64,000 bases of DNA from an uncultured Veillonellaceae bacterium (lineage in GTDB: Bacteria > Bacillota > Negativicutes > Selenomonadales > Selenomonadaceae): NCBI GenBank assembly GCA_902785705.1, contig CACZZN010000001.1, positions 1 through 64,000 on the forward strand. The letters are read 5' to 3'. The notes under the pieces are model-generated. The model ran no database searches. It had not been told where the DNA came from and was given only the letters and a program-made list of their open reading frames with translations. The position numbers were made by a program, and so were the translations under genes. Shown here piece after piece: positions 26,235-35,692 of this stretch (position 1 is the first letter of the stretch; each line of letters opens with the position of its first letter).

Positions 26235-26939
26235 TCATTCATTCCGCGATATCAGCGCAAACAGGGAATTCACGATGCCAAACAGGGCGTAGGTCGAGAA
26301 TACGGCTACCAGCAGGGCCTGCCAGAGCGCCTCCCTGCCGAAAAACAGAATCCCCAGAAACATCAAGACCGCAAACGCTTTGGAAATCCCGTACAGCGTC
26401 TCGCCCTTTCCCTTGAAATCCGGGTAATGCACGTGGCTCACCATCAAATAAGCCACAATCGCCATGGCTGCCGGATAGACCAATCCGTAATCCTCGGGCC
26501 GGATGCCGAGCGCCGTGAAGAGCAGTGTGGTCGTCGCTATGATGCAGCCCCCCGCAGGGATCGCAAGCCCCATGAAATAGCCATGCACCACATCCGTGTT
26601 TACATTGAAACGCGCCAGCCTCCACATGCCGCAGAGCGCAAAAAAAATCGCGACTGCCCATCCCATATAGCCATAGGAATCCAGACAGAACACATAGGCA
26701 AGGAATGCAGGCGCAATGCCAAAAGAACCCAGATCGCAAAGCGAATCCATCTCTTTCCCCAGCTCGCTGGTCACGCCGAAATACCTCGCCGTGCGTCCGT
26801 CCAATCCGTCCGCCACAAGCGCGATGAGAATGAACATCGCGCCCCAAAACAGATTCCCGTGCAAAGTCGACAGAATGGAACACATGCCAAACAACAAGTT
26901 CGATGAAGTACACGCATTCGGAATCAAACGTCTATACAT
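26235..26939 (-). CDS. pssA: CDP-diacylglycerol-serine O-phosphatidyltransferase
   Basis: A 234-residue integral membrane enzyme that makes phosphatidylserine from CDP-diacylglycerol and serine. The CDP-alcohol phosphotransferase motif DGx2ARx8Gx3Dx3D is complete from D47 to D69. About six membrane helices follow. Its start lies three bases after the stop of psd, so the two phospholipid genes form a unit. PssA followed by Psd is the standard route to phosphatidylethanolamine. Confidence 0.93.
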   Translation of the reverse strand: MYRRLIPNACTSSNLLFGMCSILSTLHGNLFWGAMFILIALVADGLDGRTARYFGVTSELGKEMDSLCDLGSFGIAPAFLAYVFCLDSYGYMGWAVAIFFALCGMWRLARFNVNTDVVHGYFMGLAIPAGGCIIATTTLLFTALGIRPEDYGLVYPAAMAIVAYLMVSHVHYPDFKGKGETLYGISKAFAVLMFLGILFFGREALWQALLVAVFSTYALFGIVNSLFALISRNE

Positions 26940-26942
26940 CTT

Positions 26943-27572
26943 CTACCGAATCCTCCCAATGACGGTCTCTCCGCCGACGACCTTCTGTCCCTTTTCTACC
27001 ATGACCTCCACGTTCCGCGGCATGACGATCTCCGTACAGGAGCCGAAACGGATCAGCCCGTAAAGCTCTCCCTTTTCCAAGCTGTCATCCAGCGTCACCC
27101 AAGAGACAATGCGGCGCGCAAGGATTCCCGCAACCTGTGTGACCGTCACGCGAAGCTTGTCGTTCTCGATGCCGATGAGGTGCCGTTCATTCTCAAATCC
27201 GACGCTGTCCTTGTAGGCAGGACGGAAACGCCCACACACATATTTCTGTATCTTGATTTCCCCTGCAATCGGGCTGCGGTTCACATGCACATCGAACACC
27301 GAAAGAAAGATGATGACCTTATTGCACGGCTCCTTTACAAAATCATCCATCTCCACGGGCACGATATCCTGTACCGTCCCATCGGCCGGCGAGACCACCA
27401 AAGACTCATCCTCAGGTATCGTACGATCCGGATTCCGGAAGAAATAGGCAAAGTACAGCGCCAGCACCACAAAAGGTATCGCCGCATAGGGATGCACGGT
27501 CACGCCCAGAAGCGCCGCCAACGCCAACGCGGCCCCAATGAAGCGGTACCCTTCACCAACAATCGGCGTCAT
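26943..27572 (-). CDS. psd: Phosphatidylserine decarboxylase, short type
   Basis: A 209-residue proenzyme that becomes pyruvoyl-dependent by self-cleavage; it converts phosphatidylserine to phosphatidylethanolamine. The cleavage site is RFGSCTE, between G177 and S178. SPADG (61-65) and the catalytic His region FDVHVNRSP (94-102) are present. Two membrane helices are near the N-terminus. The length is typical of the short, archaetidylserine-decarboxylase-like form. ATG 27572 has AAGGAGG ten bases ahead; GTG 27581 is too close to it. Confidence 0.93.
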   Translation of the reverse strand: MTPIVGEGYRFIGAALALAALLGVTVHPYAAIPFVVLALYFAYFFRNPDRTIPEDESLVVSPADGTVQDIVPVEMDDFVKEPCNKVIIFLSVFDVHVNRSPIAGEIKIQKYVCGRFRPAYKDSVGFENERHLIGIENDKLRVTVTQVAGILARRIVSWVTLDDSLEKGELYGLIRFGSCTEIVMPRNVEVMVEKGQKVVGGETVIGRIR

Positions 27573-27662
27573 AGCCCGCACACCTCCTTATCTCTCCGTG
27601 CACCCCAAGGGCGCACCCTCTGAAAAACTACTCCCAATTATATCCATTTGCCCCTGCTTTGT

Positions 27663-28406
27663 CTACGTTTTTTTAGAATTTCTTCGCTTGTACTCCTTCA
27701 CCTTCATCACAAACTGCGGCAGCGCCACCAGCCTTCCTGCCCGCTTCGGCTGCAGCAGCCCACGGAACAGCCATTCCAGCTTCGCCTTCTGCATCCATTT
27801 CGGTGCACGCTTCACCGCGCCCGCCATTACGTCCAGCGTTCCGCCCACACCGATGGCGACAGGCACCTGCAGTTCCTCCAAATGCGCATGGAGCCATTTC
27901 TCCTGCTTCGGAACCCCCAAGGCAGCCAGCAGGATATCCGGCTTTGCTTCCTTGATTTCCCCTATGATCTGCCGCTCATCCGCCTCGGTAAAGAATCCGT
28001 TCCGCACGCCAACCACCTGTATGCCGTGATACAGCAACTCCGCCTTTGCCTTCGCTTTCTCCGCAATGCCCGGCGCGGAGCCGAAGAAATAGACTTTCTG
28101 CCCCTTCTCCGGCGCCAGCGCCATAAGTTCCTGCGCCAGATCATAGCCTGCCACGCGCTCCGGCATATCATAGCCAAGATGACGTGCCGCCCAGACCGTA
28201 CCGGCGCCATCCGGCACGACAAGCGCCGCTTCATTCAGTATGTGCATGAGTTCCGCATCCTTCGTGGCACGCATGATCATCTCCGCGTTTGCCGTCGCGA
28301 TAAGCCTCGGCTCCCCCTCCTCGATGAACGTCTCGATCCGATCGACCGCTTCCCGCATCGTGACGGGGTCCACGCTGACCCCCAAAATATCTACTTTCTG
28401 CGACAC
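27663..28406 (-). CDS. WecG/TagA/CpsF family glycosyltransferase
   Basis: A 247-residue GT26 enzyme. The family pattern is clear: ILGVSVDPVT at the start, TANAEMIMRA, VVPDGAGTVWAAR, ALGVPKQEKW and GVGGTLDVMAG. Relatives add N-acetylmannosamine or N-acetylmannosaminuronate to undecaprenyl-linked GlcNAc in envelope polymer synthesis. The start is GTG 28406, with AAGGAG nine bases ahead. It lies between purF and psd in the same direction, so it probably belongs to the envelope genes that follow. Confidence 0.93.
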   Translation of the reverse strand: MSQKVDILGVSVDPVTMREAVDRIETFIEEGEPRLIATANAEMIMRATKDAELMHILNEAALVVPDGAGTVWAARHLGYDMPERVAGYDLAQELMALAPEKGQKVYFFGSAPGIAEKAKAKAELLYHGIQVVGVRNGFFTEADERQIIGEIKEAKPDILLAALGVPKQEKWLHAHLEELQVPVAIGVGGTLDVMAGAVKRAPKWMQKAKLEWLFRGLLQPKRAGRLVALPQFVMKVKEYKRRNSKKT

Positions 28407-28435
28407 AAATCACATCTCCTTTTCCCTGCCTAACA

Positions 28436-28464
28436 TGAAAACCGCCGACAAAAGCCAGCGGTTC
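28436..28464 (-). terminator. Probable terminator between purF and the glycosyltransferase
   Basis: AACCGC/GCGGTT stem (28440-28445 with 28458-28463), followed on the minus strand by TTTTC. The stem is short, so read-through is likely. Confidence 0.5.
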
Positions 28465-28470
28465 AAGACA

Positions 28471-29904
28471 TCACCTTAAATACTCTCCACGGATATCTTC
28501 CTTCGGCGGCGCAATCGGATAATTCCCACTGAAACACGCATCGCAGATAGAGCGCCCATCCACCATTTCCTTCAGGCGTTCCAGCCCCAGATACCCAAGG
28601 GAATCCGCTCCGATGATCCTGCAGATCTCCTCGACCGTCCTGCCATTTGCGATAAGCTGGTCCTCCGACGGGATATCGATGCCAAAATAACACGGATGCA
28701 GGAACGGCGGGGCAGAAACGCGCATGTGCACTTCCTTCGCGCCCGCATTTCGGAGCAAGGTCACAATCTGATCACTCGTTGTTCCGCGCACGATGGAATC
28801 ATCAATCATCACGATGCGCTTGCCCTCCACCATCTCGCGCAATACATTGAGCTTCACGCGCACCCCTGTCTCGCGCCTGCTCTGCTTCGGCTTGATAAAA
28901 GTCCGTCCCACGTAGGTGTTCTTCGTGAACGCGATGCCATAGGGGATCCCTGACTCCATGGCATAGCCGAGAGCCGCCATGTTTCCCGACTCCGGCACGC
29001 CGACCACCAGATCCGCCTCCACGGGATGATCCTTTGCAAGGCACCGCCCCGCTATCATACGGGCTCGTGTCACATTCATGCCATCAATCGTCGTATCCGG
29101 ACGCGCAAAATAGATATACTCGAAGATGCAGCGTGCCAGCTTCTCTTCCGGCTGGCACATCTCCCGGTTGGAATCTATGTTCCCATCCTTGTCAATGGTC
29201 ACGATCTCGCCCGGCAGCACATCGCGGACAAAATCCGCGCCAATGGTTTCCAAAGCGCAGTTTTCCGAAGACAAAATATAGGCATTGTCACGCTTCCCGA
29301 TCACAAGCGGCTTAAATCCCCAGGGATCGCGCACGCCGATCAGCTTTCTCGGGCTTGCGATCACCAGCGCATAAGCGCCCCTGACCTTGTGCATGGCCTG
29401 CAGCACGGCCTCCTGTACATTCTTGCTCTTGACACGTGCTCTTGCAATATGGTACGCAATCGTCTCAGAGTCGATCGTTGTCTGAAAAATCGCTCCGTCA
29501 TGCGCAAGCTCGCGCCGCAATTCCGGCGCGTTGACCAGATTCCCGTTATGCGACAGCATCAGCGTCCCCTTGATATAGCTGAGCACCAAGGGCTGCGAAT
29601 TCTCGCGGTTCGATGCGCCCGCCGTGGAATAGCGCACATGCCCCACGCCGAGATTCCCCTTCAAGGCTTCCATGTTCTCCGGCTTGAATACCTCATTGAC
29701 CAGGCCCAAATCCTTATGGCAACGCACCTCATCATGCTGATCAAAGGTGTCTGTCACCGCAATGCCGGCGCTTTCCTGCCCGCGGTGCTGCAATGCGTAA
29801 AGCCCATAATAGATGGAAGCAGCCACATCATTTCCATCCAGATCATACATCCCAAAAACGCCGCATGCCTCGCCAATCGGCTGCTCGGCTGTACCAAAAT
29901 CCAT
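28471..29904 (-). CDS. purF: Amidophosphoribosyltransferase
   Basis: First enzyme of purine synthesis: PRPP plus glutamine to phosphoribosylamine. 477 residues. A 13-residue propeptide precedes the catalytic Cys14 (CGVFGMYD), as in Bacillus-type PurF. The PRPP-binding motif lies in MIDDSIVRGTTS. Late cysteines (SICDACFSGNYP) agree with the iron-sulfur form. GGGAG precedes the ATG. It is alone, not in a pur operon here; a promoter whose -35 falls inside a repeat is upstream. Confidence 0.96.
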   Translation of the reverse strand: MDFGTAEQPIGEACGVFGMYDLDGNDVAASIYYGLYALQHRGQESAGIAVTDTFDQHDEVRCHKDLGLVNEVFKPENMEALKGNLGVGHVRYSTAGASNRENSQPLVLSYIKGTLMLSHNGNLVNAPELRRELAHDGAIFQTTIDSETIAYHIARARVKSKNVQEAVLQAMHKVRGAYALVIASPRKLIGVRDPWGFKPLVIGKRDNAYILSSENCALETIGADFVRDVLPGEIVTIDKDGNIDSNREMCQPEEKLARCIFEYIYFARPDTTIDGMNVTRARMIAGRCLAKDHPVEADLVVGVPESGNMAALGYAMESGIPYGIAFTKNTYVGRTFIKPKQSRRETGVRVKLNVLREMVEGKRIVMIDDSIVRGTTSDQIVTLLRNAGAKEVHMRVSAPPFLHPCYFGIDIPSEDQLIANGRTVEEICRIIGADSLGYLGLERLKEMVDGRSICDACFSGNYPIAPPKEDIRGEYLR

Positions 29905-29947
29905 TCTCTGCTCTCCCTCTCACAAAACTCCATACCTCTGCACTCCT

Positions 29948-29976
29948 ATTCTACTATGAAATTTTAGTGAATACAA
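29948..29976 (-). promoter_or_regulatory. Candidate purF promoter, partly inside a repeat
   Basis: Minus strand TTGTAT (29971-29976), a 17-base spacer and TAGAAT (29948-29953). The -35 and nearly all the spacer are within repeat E1, and the -10 is just outside. Confidence 0.5.
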
Positions 29977-30008
29977 GCAAAAGGCGCAGTGCTCGCTAAG
30001 ATTTCATA
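29955..30008. repeat. Palindromic repeat E, copy E1
   Basis: Arms TATGAAATTTTAGTGA and TCGCTAAGATTTCATA are inverted around an AAGGCGCAGT-like centre. The same arms occur at 40277-40333 and three times at 52932-53188. The rest of the 298-base gap before the next gene contains no other feature I can support. Confidence 0.7.
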
Positions 30009-30202
30009 ATCATACGGCAAAGCCACCTGTACAAACAAACGGCTTTTGCGAATAGGTACTGCGCCCTATGGCTCAGTGGGTGTAGAGCCTCTCAATGATA
30101 TTTTTTCGATATTTTGACGAGTTTTCGGACAGTCTGCGTGCTATCCCGGCATATTTTCATGAATGTTTTGCAGGGATTACAAAAAAAAAGGAGAAGTATA
30201 TC

Positions 30203-31879
30203 ATGGTTACCGTAGACTTTGAATCAAAGGAGCACGTCAATATGCCGGTTATGGAATATTTGGAGCGCAATGCCGATCTGTATGGCGAGGAGGTCGCTCT
30301 GGTCGAGCTGAACCCGGCCGAGCCGGATGGGAGGCGCATGAGCTGGAAAGAGTACAGCCTGATCGAGTCCAACGCCTTCGCGCCCTATCGGCGGGAAATC
30401 ACGTGGCACGTCTTTGAGGAAAAGGCGAACCGCTGCGCGAATCTGCTGCTTTCACGGGGCATCCGCAAGGGCGACAAGGTCGCCATCCTCATGTACAACT
30501 GCCTGGAGTGGCTGCCGATTTACTTCGGGATCCTGAAATCGGGCGCCATTGCCGTTCCCTTCAATTTCCGCTACGATGCGGAGGAAATACGCTATTGCGC
30601 GGAGCTGGCGGAGGTGGATGTCATCATCTTCGGCCCCGAGTTCATCGGCAGGCTGGAAACGAATGCGGAACGCCTGTCCCAAGGCAGGCTGCTCATCTAT
30701 GTCGGAGACGGCTGCCCGAGCTTCGCGGAGAGCTATCATCTGCTTGTGGCAGACTGCTCCAGTTCCCGTCCGGAGGTCGGGCCGATCACAGATGAGGACG
30801 ATGGCGCCATCTACTTTTCCTCGGGCACCACGGGATTCCCCAAGGCCATCCTGCACAAGCACCGAAGCCTCACCCAAGCGGCCCAGATGGAGCAGAAGCA
30901 CCATCTGACTTCCCGCACGGACTGCTTTCTTTGCATCCCGCCGCTCTATCATACGGGCGCGAAGTTCCACTGGATGGGCAGCCTTGTGGCAGGCAGCAAG
31001 GCGGTCCTGCTCAAGGGCACGAAGCCGGAGATCATCCTCGACGCTGTCTCCCGGGAAAAATGCACCATTGTCTGGCTGCTCGTCCCCTGGGCGCAAGACA
31101 TCGTGGACGCACTGGACCGCGGCGAACTGAAACTGGAGGACTATGAGCTTTCCCAGTGGCGGCTCATGCATATCGGAGCGCAGCCCGTGCCGCCCAGCCT
31201 CATCCGCCGCTGGAAGGAATACTTCCCCTGCCATGACTATGATACCAACTACGGTCTTTCCGAGTCCACAGGCCCCGGCTGCGTGCATCTGGGGCTTGGC
31301 AATATCTCCAAGGTCGGCGCGATCGGCGTTCCCGGCTATCGTTGGGAATGCAAGATCATCGACGAGCATGGCGAGGAGGTCCCCCGCGGCGAAGTCGGTG
31401 AGCTCTGCGTCAAGGGGCCGGGCGTCATGACCTGCTATTATAATGATAAAAGCGCCACCGACGAAGTGCTGCGGGACGGATGGCTGCTGACGGGCGATAT
31501 GGCAATGCAGGACGAGGACGGATTCTATTTCCTCGTGGACCGCAAGAAGGATGTCATTGTCAGCGGCGGCGAAAACATCTATCCCGTGCAGATCGAGGAC
31601 TTCCTGCACAAATATGACAAGGTCAAGGATGTGGCGGTCATCGGACTGCCGGATCGGCGTCTGGGCGAGATCAGCGCGGCAATCGTGGAAATCAAGGAAG
31701 GCATGGAATGCACGGAAGCGGAAATCGAGAAATTCTGCCTTTCCCTGCCTCGCTATAAGCGTCCGAAGAAAATCATCTTCGACCCCGTCCCGCGCAATGC
31801 CACGGGAAAGATAGAAAAGCCCGCGCTGCGGAAGCGCTACGGGTCGGACCGATTGGTCGAGAAGGAAAATCAAAGCTGA
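30203..31879 (+). CDS. Acyl/aryl-CoA synthetase (AMP-forming)
   Basis: A 558-residue ANL-superfamily ligase: P-loop SSGTTGFPK at 206-214, a YGLSE motif in the middle, TGD in LLTGDMA, and the C-terminal catalytic Lys in the ATGKIEKP segment. It activates a carboxylic acid with ATP and loads it onto CoA; substrate not readable. ATG 30203 (AAGGAG nine bases ahead) is preferred over 30095. First gene of an operon with iorA, iorB, paaK and an ACT protein, so an aromatic or 2-oxo-acid-derived acid is the likely substrate. Confidence 0.88.
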   Translation: MVTVDFESKEHVNMPVMEYLERNADLYGEEVALVELNPAEPDGRRMSWKEYSLIESNAFAPYRREITWHVFEEKANRCANLLLSRGIRKGDKVAILMYNCLEWLPIYFGILKSGAIAVPFNFRYDAEEIRYCAELAEVDVIIFGPEFIGRLETNAERLSQGRLLIYVGDGCPSFAESYHLLVADCSSSRPEVGPITDEDDGAIYFSSGTTGFPKAILHKHRSLTQAAQMEQKHHLTSRTDCFLCIPPLYHTGAKFHWMGSLVAGSKAVLLKGTKPEIILDAVSREKCTIVWLLVPWAQDIVDALDRGELKLEDYELSQWRLMHIGAQPVPPSLIRRWKEYFPCHDYDTNYGLSESTGPGCVHLGLGNISKVGAIGVPGYRWECKIIDEHGEEVPRGEVGELCVKGPGVMTCYYNDKSATDEVLRDGWLLTGDMAMQDEDGFYFLVDRKKDVIVSGGENIYPVQIEDFLHKYDKVKDVAVIGLPDRRLGEISAAIVEIKEGMECTEAEIEKFCLSLPRYKRPKKIIFDPVPRNATGKIEKPALRKRYGSDRLVEKENQS

Positions 31880-31883
31880 AATC

Positions 31884-32003
31884 AGGAACTGGTAATAAAT
31901 AAATTTTAAGATAGGACGCAGGATAAATCTTCATAGGCTAGGCGGAGGAAGGAGTCATAGCGGTGCTATGTCGACTGACGACAACAACGCCTATGGAGAT
32001 TTA
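31884..32003. repeat. Dispersed palindromic element, copy D
   Basis: Starts AGGAACTGGTAATAAATAAA five bases after the ligase stop. Arms TAAATCTTCATAGGC (31924-31938) and GCCTATGGAGATTTA (31989-32003) pair, with the family core CATAGC-GGT-GCTATG (31956-31970) at the apex. It fills the gap before iorA, and the upstream in-frame ATG of iorA is inside it. Confidence 0.65.
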
Positions 32004-32024
32004 GACAAGTCAAAGGGCGTCGTA

Positions 32025-33758
32025 ATGAAAGAATTGATGTTGGGCAACAAGGCCGTGGCACGCGGCCTGTACGAAGCGGGCGTCTGCTTCGTCTCAAGCT
32101 ATCCGGGTACGCCGAGTACCGAAATCACGGAGGAAGCCGTGCGCTATGATGATATCTACTGCGAATGGGCTCCGAACGAGAAGGTCGCGATGGAATCCGC
32201 CTTTGGTGCGTCCCTTGCGGGGAAACGCGCGTTCTGTGCCCAGAAACATGTGGGGCTGAATGTCGCGGCGGACCCCCTCTTCACCATGTCCTATACGGGC
32301 GTGAACGCGGGTTTTGTCGTGGTCGTGGCCGACGATGCGGGCTGCCATTCCTCCCAGAATGAGCAGGACAGCCGTCACTATGCGATTGCGGCGAAGGTGC
32401 CGATGCTGGAGCCTTCGGATTCCGCCGAGGCGCTGGCCTTCACCAAGCTGGCCTATGAGCTGTCGGAGAAATACGACACGCCGGTGCTGCTCAAGATGTG
32501 CACCCGCGTGGCTCATTCCCAGTCCATCGTGGAACCCGGCGAACGCGAGGAGCACACGAAGCCCTATGAAAAGAATATCGCAAAATACGTGATGATGCCG
32601 GGCAACGCAAAGAAGCGCCATCCCATCGTGGAAGAACGCACCAGGGCGCTCACGGAATATGCGGAAACAGGGCCTTTGAACCGCATCGAGAAGGGCACGG
32701 GAGACGTGGGCATCATCACCTGCTCCACCTCCTATCAATACGTCAAGGAAGTATTCGGCGATGAAGCCCACATCCTGAAGCTGGGCATGACAAACCCGCT
32801 GCCCGTGGAACTGATCCGGAACTTCGCCGCGCAGGTCAAGGAGCTTTATGTGGTCGAGGAGCTGGACAGCATCATCGAGGATCATGTGAAATCATTGGGC
32901 ATCCAAGTGTCGGGAAGCAATCTCCTGCCCCGCATCGATGAATTTTCGCAGAATTTGATCGCAAAGGCATTCGGCAGGGAAACAACCTCCGGCACCGCCC
33001 TGGAGGACGCCATCCCTCCCCGCCCGCCGGTGATGTGCGCAGGCTGCCCCCACCGCGGCATGTTCTACTCGCTGAAAAAGAGGAATTGCACCGTGCTGGG
33101 CGATATCGGCTGCTATACCCTTGGCGCAGTCGCCCCGCTGAACACCATCGAGCTTACGCTCTGCATGGGCGCATCCATCGGCGCAGCCCATGGCTTCAAC
33201 AAGATGTTGGGCAAGGCAAGCGAGGGAAAGACCGTGGCGGTCATCGGCGATTCCACCTTCATGCACTCCGGCATGACAGGGCTTGCGAACGTGGCATATA
33301 ACCAATCCAATTCCACCATCGTCATTCTGGACAATTCCATCACAGGCATGACAGGGCATCAGCAGAATCCCACTACAGGGCTGAACATCAAAGGGGAACC
33401 TGCGGGCAAGATCGATCTGGAGGCCCTTTGCCGCGCGATGGGCTTCCGCCGCATCCGCGTCGTCGATCCCTACCAGCTGGCGGAATGTGATACGGCAATC
33501 AAGGAAGAGCTTGCTGCGGAGGAGCCGTCTATTATCATCTCGCGCCGCCCCTGCGCATTGCTGAAGCACGTCAAGCACAAGCCGCCTCTCGCCGTGGACC
33601 CGGAGAAATGCATCGGCTGCAAATCCTGCATGCGCATCGGCTGCCCCGCGATTTCCATGAAGAACGGAAAAGCCGTGGTGGATGCCACGCAGTGCGTCGG
33701 CTGCAATGTCTGCAGCCAGCTCTGCCCGAAACAGGCATTCTCAAGCACCGCAAACTAA
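32025..33758 (+). CDS. iorA: Indolepyruvate ferredoxin oxidoreductase, alpha subunit
   Basis: A 577-residue subunit that, with IorB, oxidatively decarboxylates aryl pyruvates (from Trp, Phe, Tyr) to aryl-acetyl-CoA and reduces ferredoxin. The order is pyruvate oxidoreductase domains (SSYPGTPSTEI, then MCAGCPHRGMFYSL), the thiamine-diphosphate site GDSTFMHSGMTGLAN and a C-terminal 2[4Fe-4S] ferredoxin (CxxCxxCx4C from 529, CxxCxxCx3C from 557). ATG 32025 is chosen over 31968, which lies in repeat D. iorB follows after 26 bases. Confidence 0.95.
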   Translation: MKELMLGNKAVARGLYEAGVCFVSSYPGTPSTEITEEAVRYDDIYCEWAPNEKVAMESAFGASLAGKRAFCAQKHVGLNVAADPLFTMSYTGVNAGFVVVVADDAGCHSSQNEQDSRHYAIAAKVPMLEPSDSAEALAFTKLAYELSEKYDTPVLLKMCTRVAHSQSIVEPGEREEHTKPYEKNIAKYVMMPGNAKKRHPIVEERTRALTEYAETGPLNRIEKGTGDVGIITCSTSYQYVKEVFGDEAHILKLGMTNPLPVELIRNFAAQVKELYVVEELDSIIEDHVKSLGIQVSGSNLLPRIDEFSQNLIAKAFGRETTSGTALEDAIPPRPPVMCAGCPHRGMFYSLKKRNCTVLGDIGCYTLGAVAPLNTIELTLCMGASIGAAHGFNKMLGKASEGKTVAVIGDSTFMHSGMTGLANVAYNQSNSTIVILDNSITGMTGHQQNPTTGLNIKGEPAGKIDLEALCRAMGFRRIRVVDPYQLAECDTAIKEELAAEEPSIIISRRPCALLKHVKHKPPLAVDPEKCIGCKSCMRIGCPAISMKNGKAVVDATQCVGCNVCSQLCPKQAFSSTAN

Positions 33759-33784
33759 GGAACTGTTAATGAGAGGTTTTGAAT

Positions 33785-34363
33785 ATGGAAACAAAGAATA
33801 TCATCATCGTAGGCGTTGGCGGCCAAGGCTCCCTGCTGGCCAGCAAGCTGCTGGGCTATCTTCTGCTGAAGCAGGGCTATGACGTAAAGGTTTCCGAGGT
33901 GCATGGCATGTCCCAGCGCGGCGGCAGCGTCGTGACCTATGTGCGCTTCGGGGACAGGGTATTTTCCCCTGTGGTGGACAAGGGCGAAGCGGACTTCATC
34001 GTCTCCTTCGAGATTCTGGAAACTGCCCGTTGGCTCTCCTATCTGAAACCGGGGGGTCAGATCGTGACCAACACCCAGCAGATCGATCCCATGCCCGTCA
34101 TCACGGGCGCTGCGGAGTATCCTGCGGAGCTTGTGGAAAAAATCAAGCGCAAGGGCCTCAAGATCGATGCGATGGACTGCCTGTCCCTCGCGCGGGAAGC
34201 AGGCTCCCCCAAGGCCGTGAACATCGTGCTTCTCGGCAGGCTGTCCCATTACTTCGATATCGAGGACGCCGCGTGGCAGGAAGCGCTTTCCGCCAATGTC
34301 CCGCCGAAATTCTTGGAACTCAATAAGAAGGCCTTTGCATTAGGAAAATCGCTCACCCAGTAA
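33785..34363 (+). CDS. iorB: Indolepyruvate ferredoxin oxidoreductase, beta subunit
   Basis: A 192-residue gamma-type 2-oxoacid oxidoreductase subunit: IIIVGVGGQGSLLASKLLG near the start and SEVHGMSQRGGSV are the family signatures. It pairs with IorA, encoded just upstream. ATG 33785 has GAGAGG eight bases before it and is preferred over TTG 33779. paaK begins eleven bases after its stop. Confidence 0.95.
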   Translation: METKNIIIVGVGGQGSLLASKLLGYLLLKQGYDVKVSEVHGMSQRGGSVVTYVRFGDRVFSPVVDKGEADFIVSFEILETARWLSYLKPGGQIVTNTQQIDPMPVITGAAEYPAELVEKIKRKGLKIDAMDCLSLAREAGSPKAVNIVLLGRLSHYFDIEDAAWQEALSANVPPKFLELNKKAFALGKSLTQ

Positions 34364-34374
34364 GGAGGAACCCC

Positions 34375-35676
34375 ATGTCAAACTATTTCCAGAAGGAAAT
34401 CGAGTGTGCGCCCATCGAGCAGATACGCGCCATCCAAAATGAAAAGATCGTCAAACAGGTGCGCTACGTGTGGGAACATGTGCCCTACTATCGCAAGAAA
34501 ATGGAGGAAAAGGGCGTAAGGCCCGATGATGTCCGCTCCATCGAGGACATGCACAAGCTGCCCTTCCTGTCCAAGGCGGATCTTCGCAAGGCCTATCCCT
34601 ACGGCCTGCTTGCCGTTCCCCTCAAGGACTGCGTGCGCATCCACTCCACCTCGGGCACCACGGGAAAGCGTGTGATTGCCTTTTACACACAGGCGGATAT
34701 CGACATGTGGAGCGAATGCTGCGCCCGTGCCATCATGGCAGCAGGCGGCACAGCGGAGGATGTCTGCCAGATTTCCTATGGCTATGGGCTCTTCACGGGC
34801 GGCGCGGGACTGGACGGCGGTTCCCACAAGGTAGGCTGTCTGACCGTCCCCGCAAGCTCCGGGAACACAGAGCGCCAGATCATGTTCATCAAGGATCTCA
34901 ACGCGACCATTCTCTGCTGTACCCCAAGCTATGCGGCATATCTCGGGGAATCCATGAAGGAAATGGGGCTGGGGCCTGACGATATCCCCCTCAAAGCCGG
35001 CATCTTCGGCGCAGAAGCATGGTCGGAGGAAATGCGCCGCAGCATCGAGGAAACCCTTGGCATCAAGGCATACGACATCTACGGGCTCACGGAGCTTTCC
35101 GGGCCGGGCGTATCCTTTGAGTGCTCAGAGCAGCATGGCATGCATATCAACGAAGATCATTTCCTTGCGGAGATCATCGATCCCGACACAGGCGAAGTCC
35201 TGCCGGAGGGCACGCAGGGCGAGCTGGTCTTCACGTCCTTGGACAAGCAGGCATTCCCGCTGCTGCGCTACCGCACGCGGGATATCTGCACCCTTACCCG
35301 TGAGAAATGCTCCTGCGGACGCACCCATGTGCGCATGGCGAAGCCCAAGGGACGCACGGACGACATGCTCATCATCCGCGGCGTGAACGTCTTCCCGAGC
35401 CAGATCGAGACCGTCCTGCTCAACAACGGCTATGCGGCGAACTACCAGATCATCGTGGGCCGTGTGAACCATACGGATACCTTTGAAATCAAGGTCGAGA
35501 TGACCCCCGATATGTTCACCGATAACGTCGGAGAAATCGATGAGCGCCGCAAGGTGCTGGCCGACGACCTGAAGGCTATGCTGGGCATCAAGGCAAAGGT
35601 CTCGCTGGTCGCCCCGAAGAGCATCACCCGCAGCGAGGGCAAAGCCGTCCGCGTCATCGACAACCGCAAGATTTGA
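34375..35676 (+). CDS. paaK: Phenylacetate-CoA ligase
   Basis: A 433-residue adenylate-forming ligase of the PaaK type, distinct from the ligase at the head of the operon. P-loop STSGTTGKR at 91-99, YGLTELSGPG in the middle and the C-terminal segment NVFPSQIE followed by KITRSEGKAVRV. It makes, or with IorAB interconverts, aryl-acetyl-CoA and arylacetate. AAGGAGG precedes the ATG. In anaerobic Firmicutes and archaea, iorAB with paaK is a common set for aromatic amino acid use. Confidence 0.93.
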   Translation: MSNYFQKEIECAPIEQIRAIQNEKIVKQVRYVWEHVPYYRKKMEEKGVRPDDVRSIEDMHKLPFLSKADLRKAYPYGLLAVPLKDCVRIHSTSGTTGKRVIAFYTQADIDMWSECCARAIMAAGGTAEDVCQISYGYGLFTGGAGLDGGSHKVGCLTVPASSGNTERQIMFIKDLNATILCCTPSYAAYLGESMKEMGLGPDDIPLKAGIFGAEAWSEEMRRSIEETLGIKAYDIYGLTELSGPGVSFECSEQHGMHINEDHFLAEIIDPDTGEVLPEGTQGELVFTSLDKQAFPLLRYRTRDICTLTREKCSCGRTHVRMAKPKGRTDDMLIIRGVNVFPSQIETVLLNNGYAANYQIIVGRVNHTDTFEIKVEMTPDMFTDNVGEIDERRKVLADDLKAMLGIKAKVSLVAPKSITRSEGKAVRVIDNRKI

Positions 35677-35692
35677 TCAGGAGGGACGAAAC

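Noticed and set aside
30062-30100. tRNA-like 5' half (GCTCAGTGGG-TAGAGC pattern)
   Set aside because: It looks like a D-arm, but there is no anticodon arm, T-arm (GGTTCRA) or matching acceptor strand downstream. Possibly chance or an old fragment.
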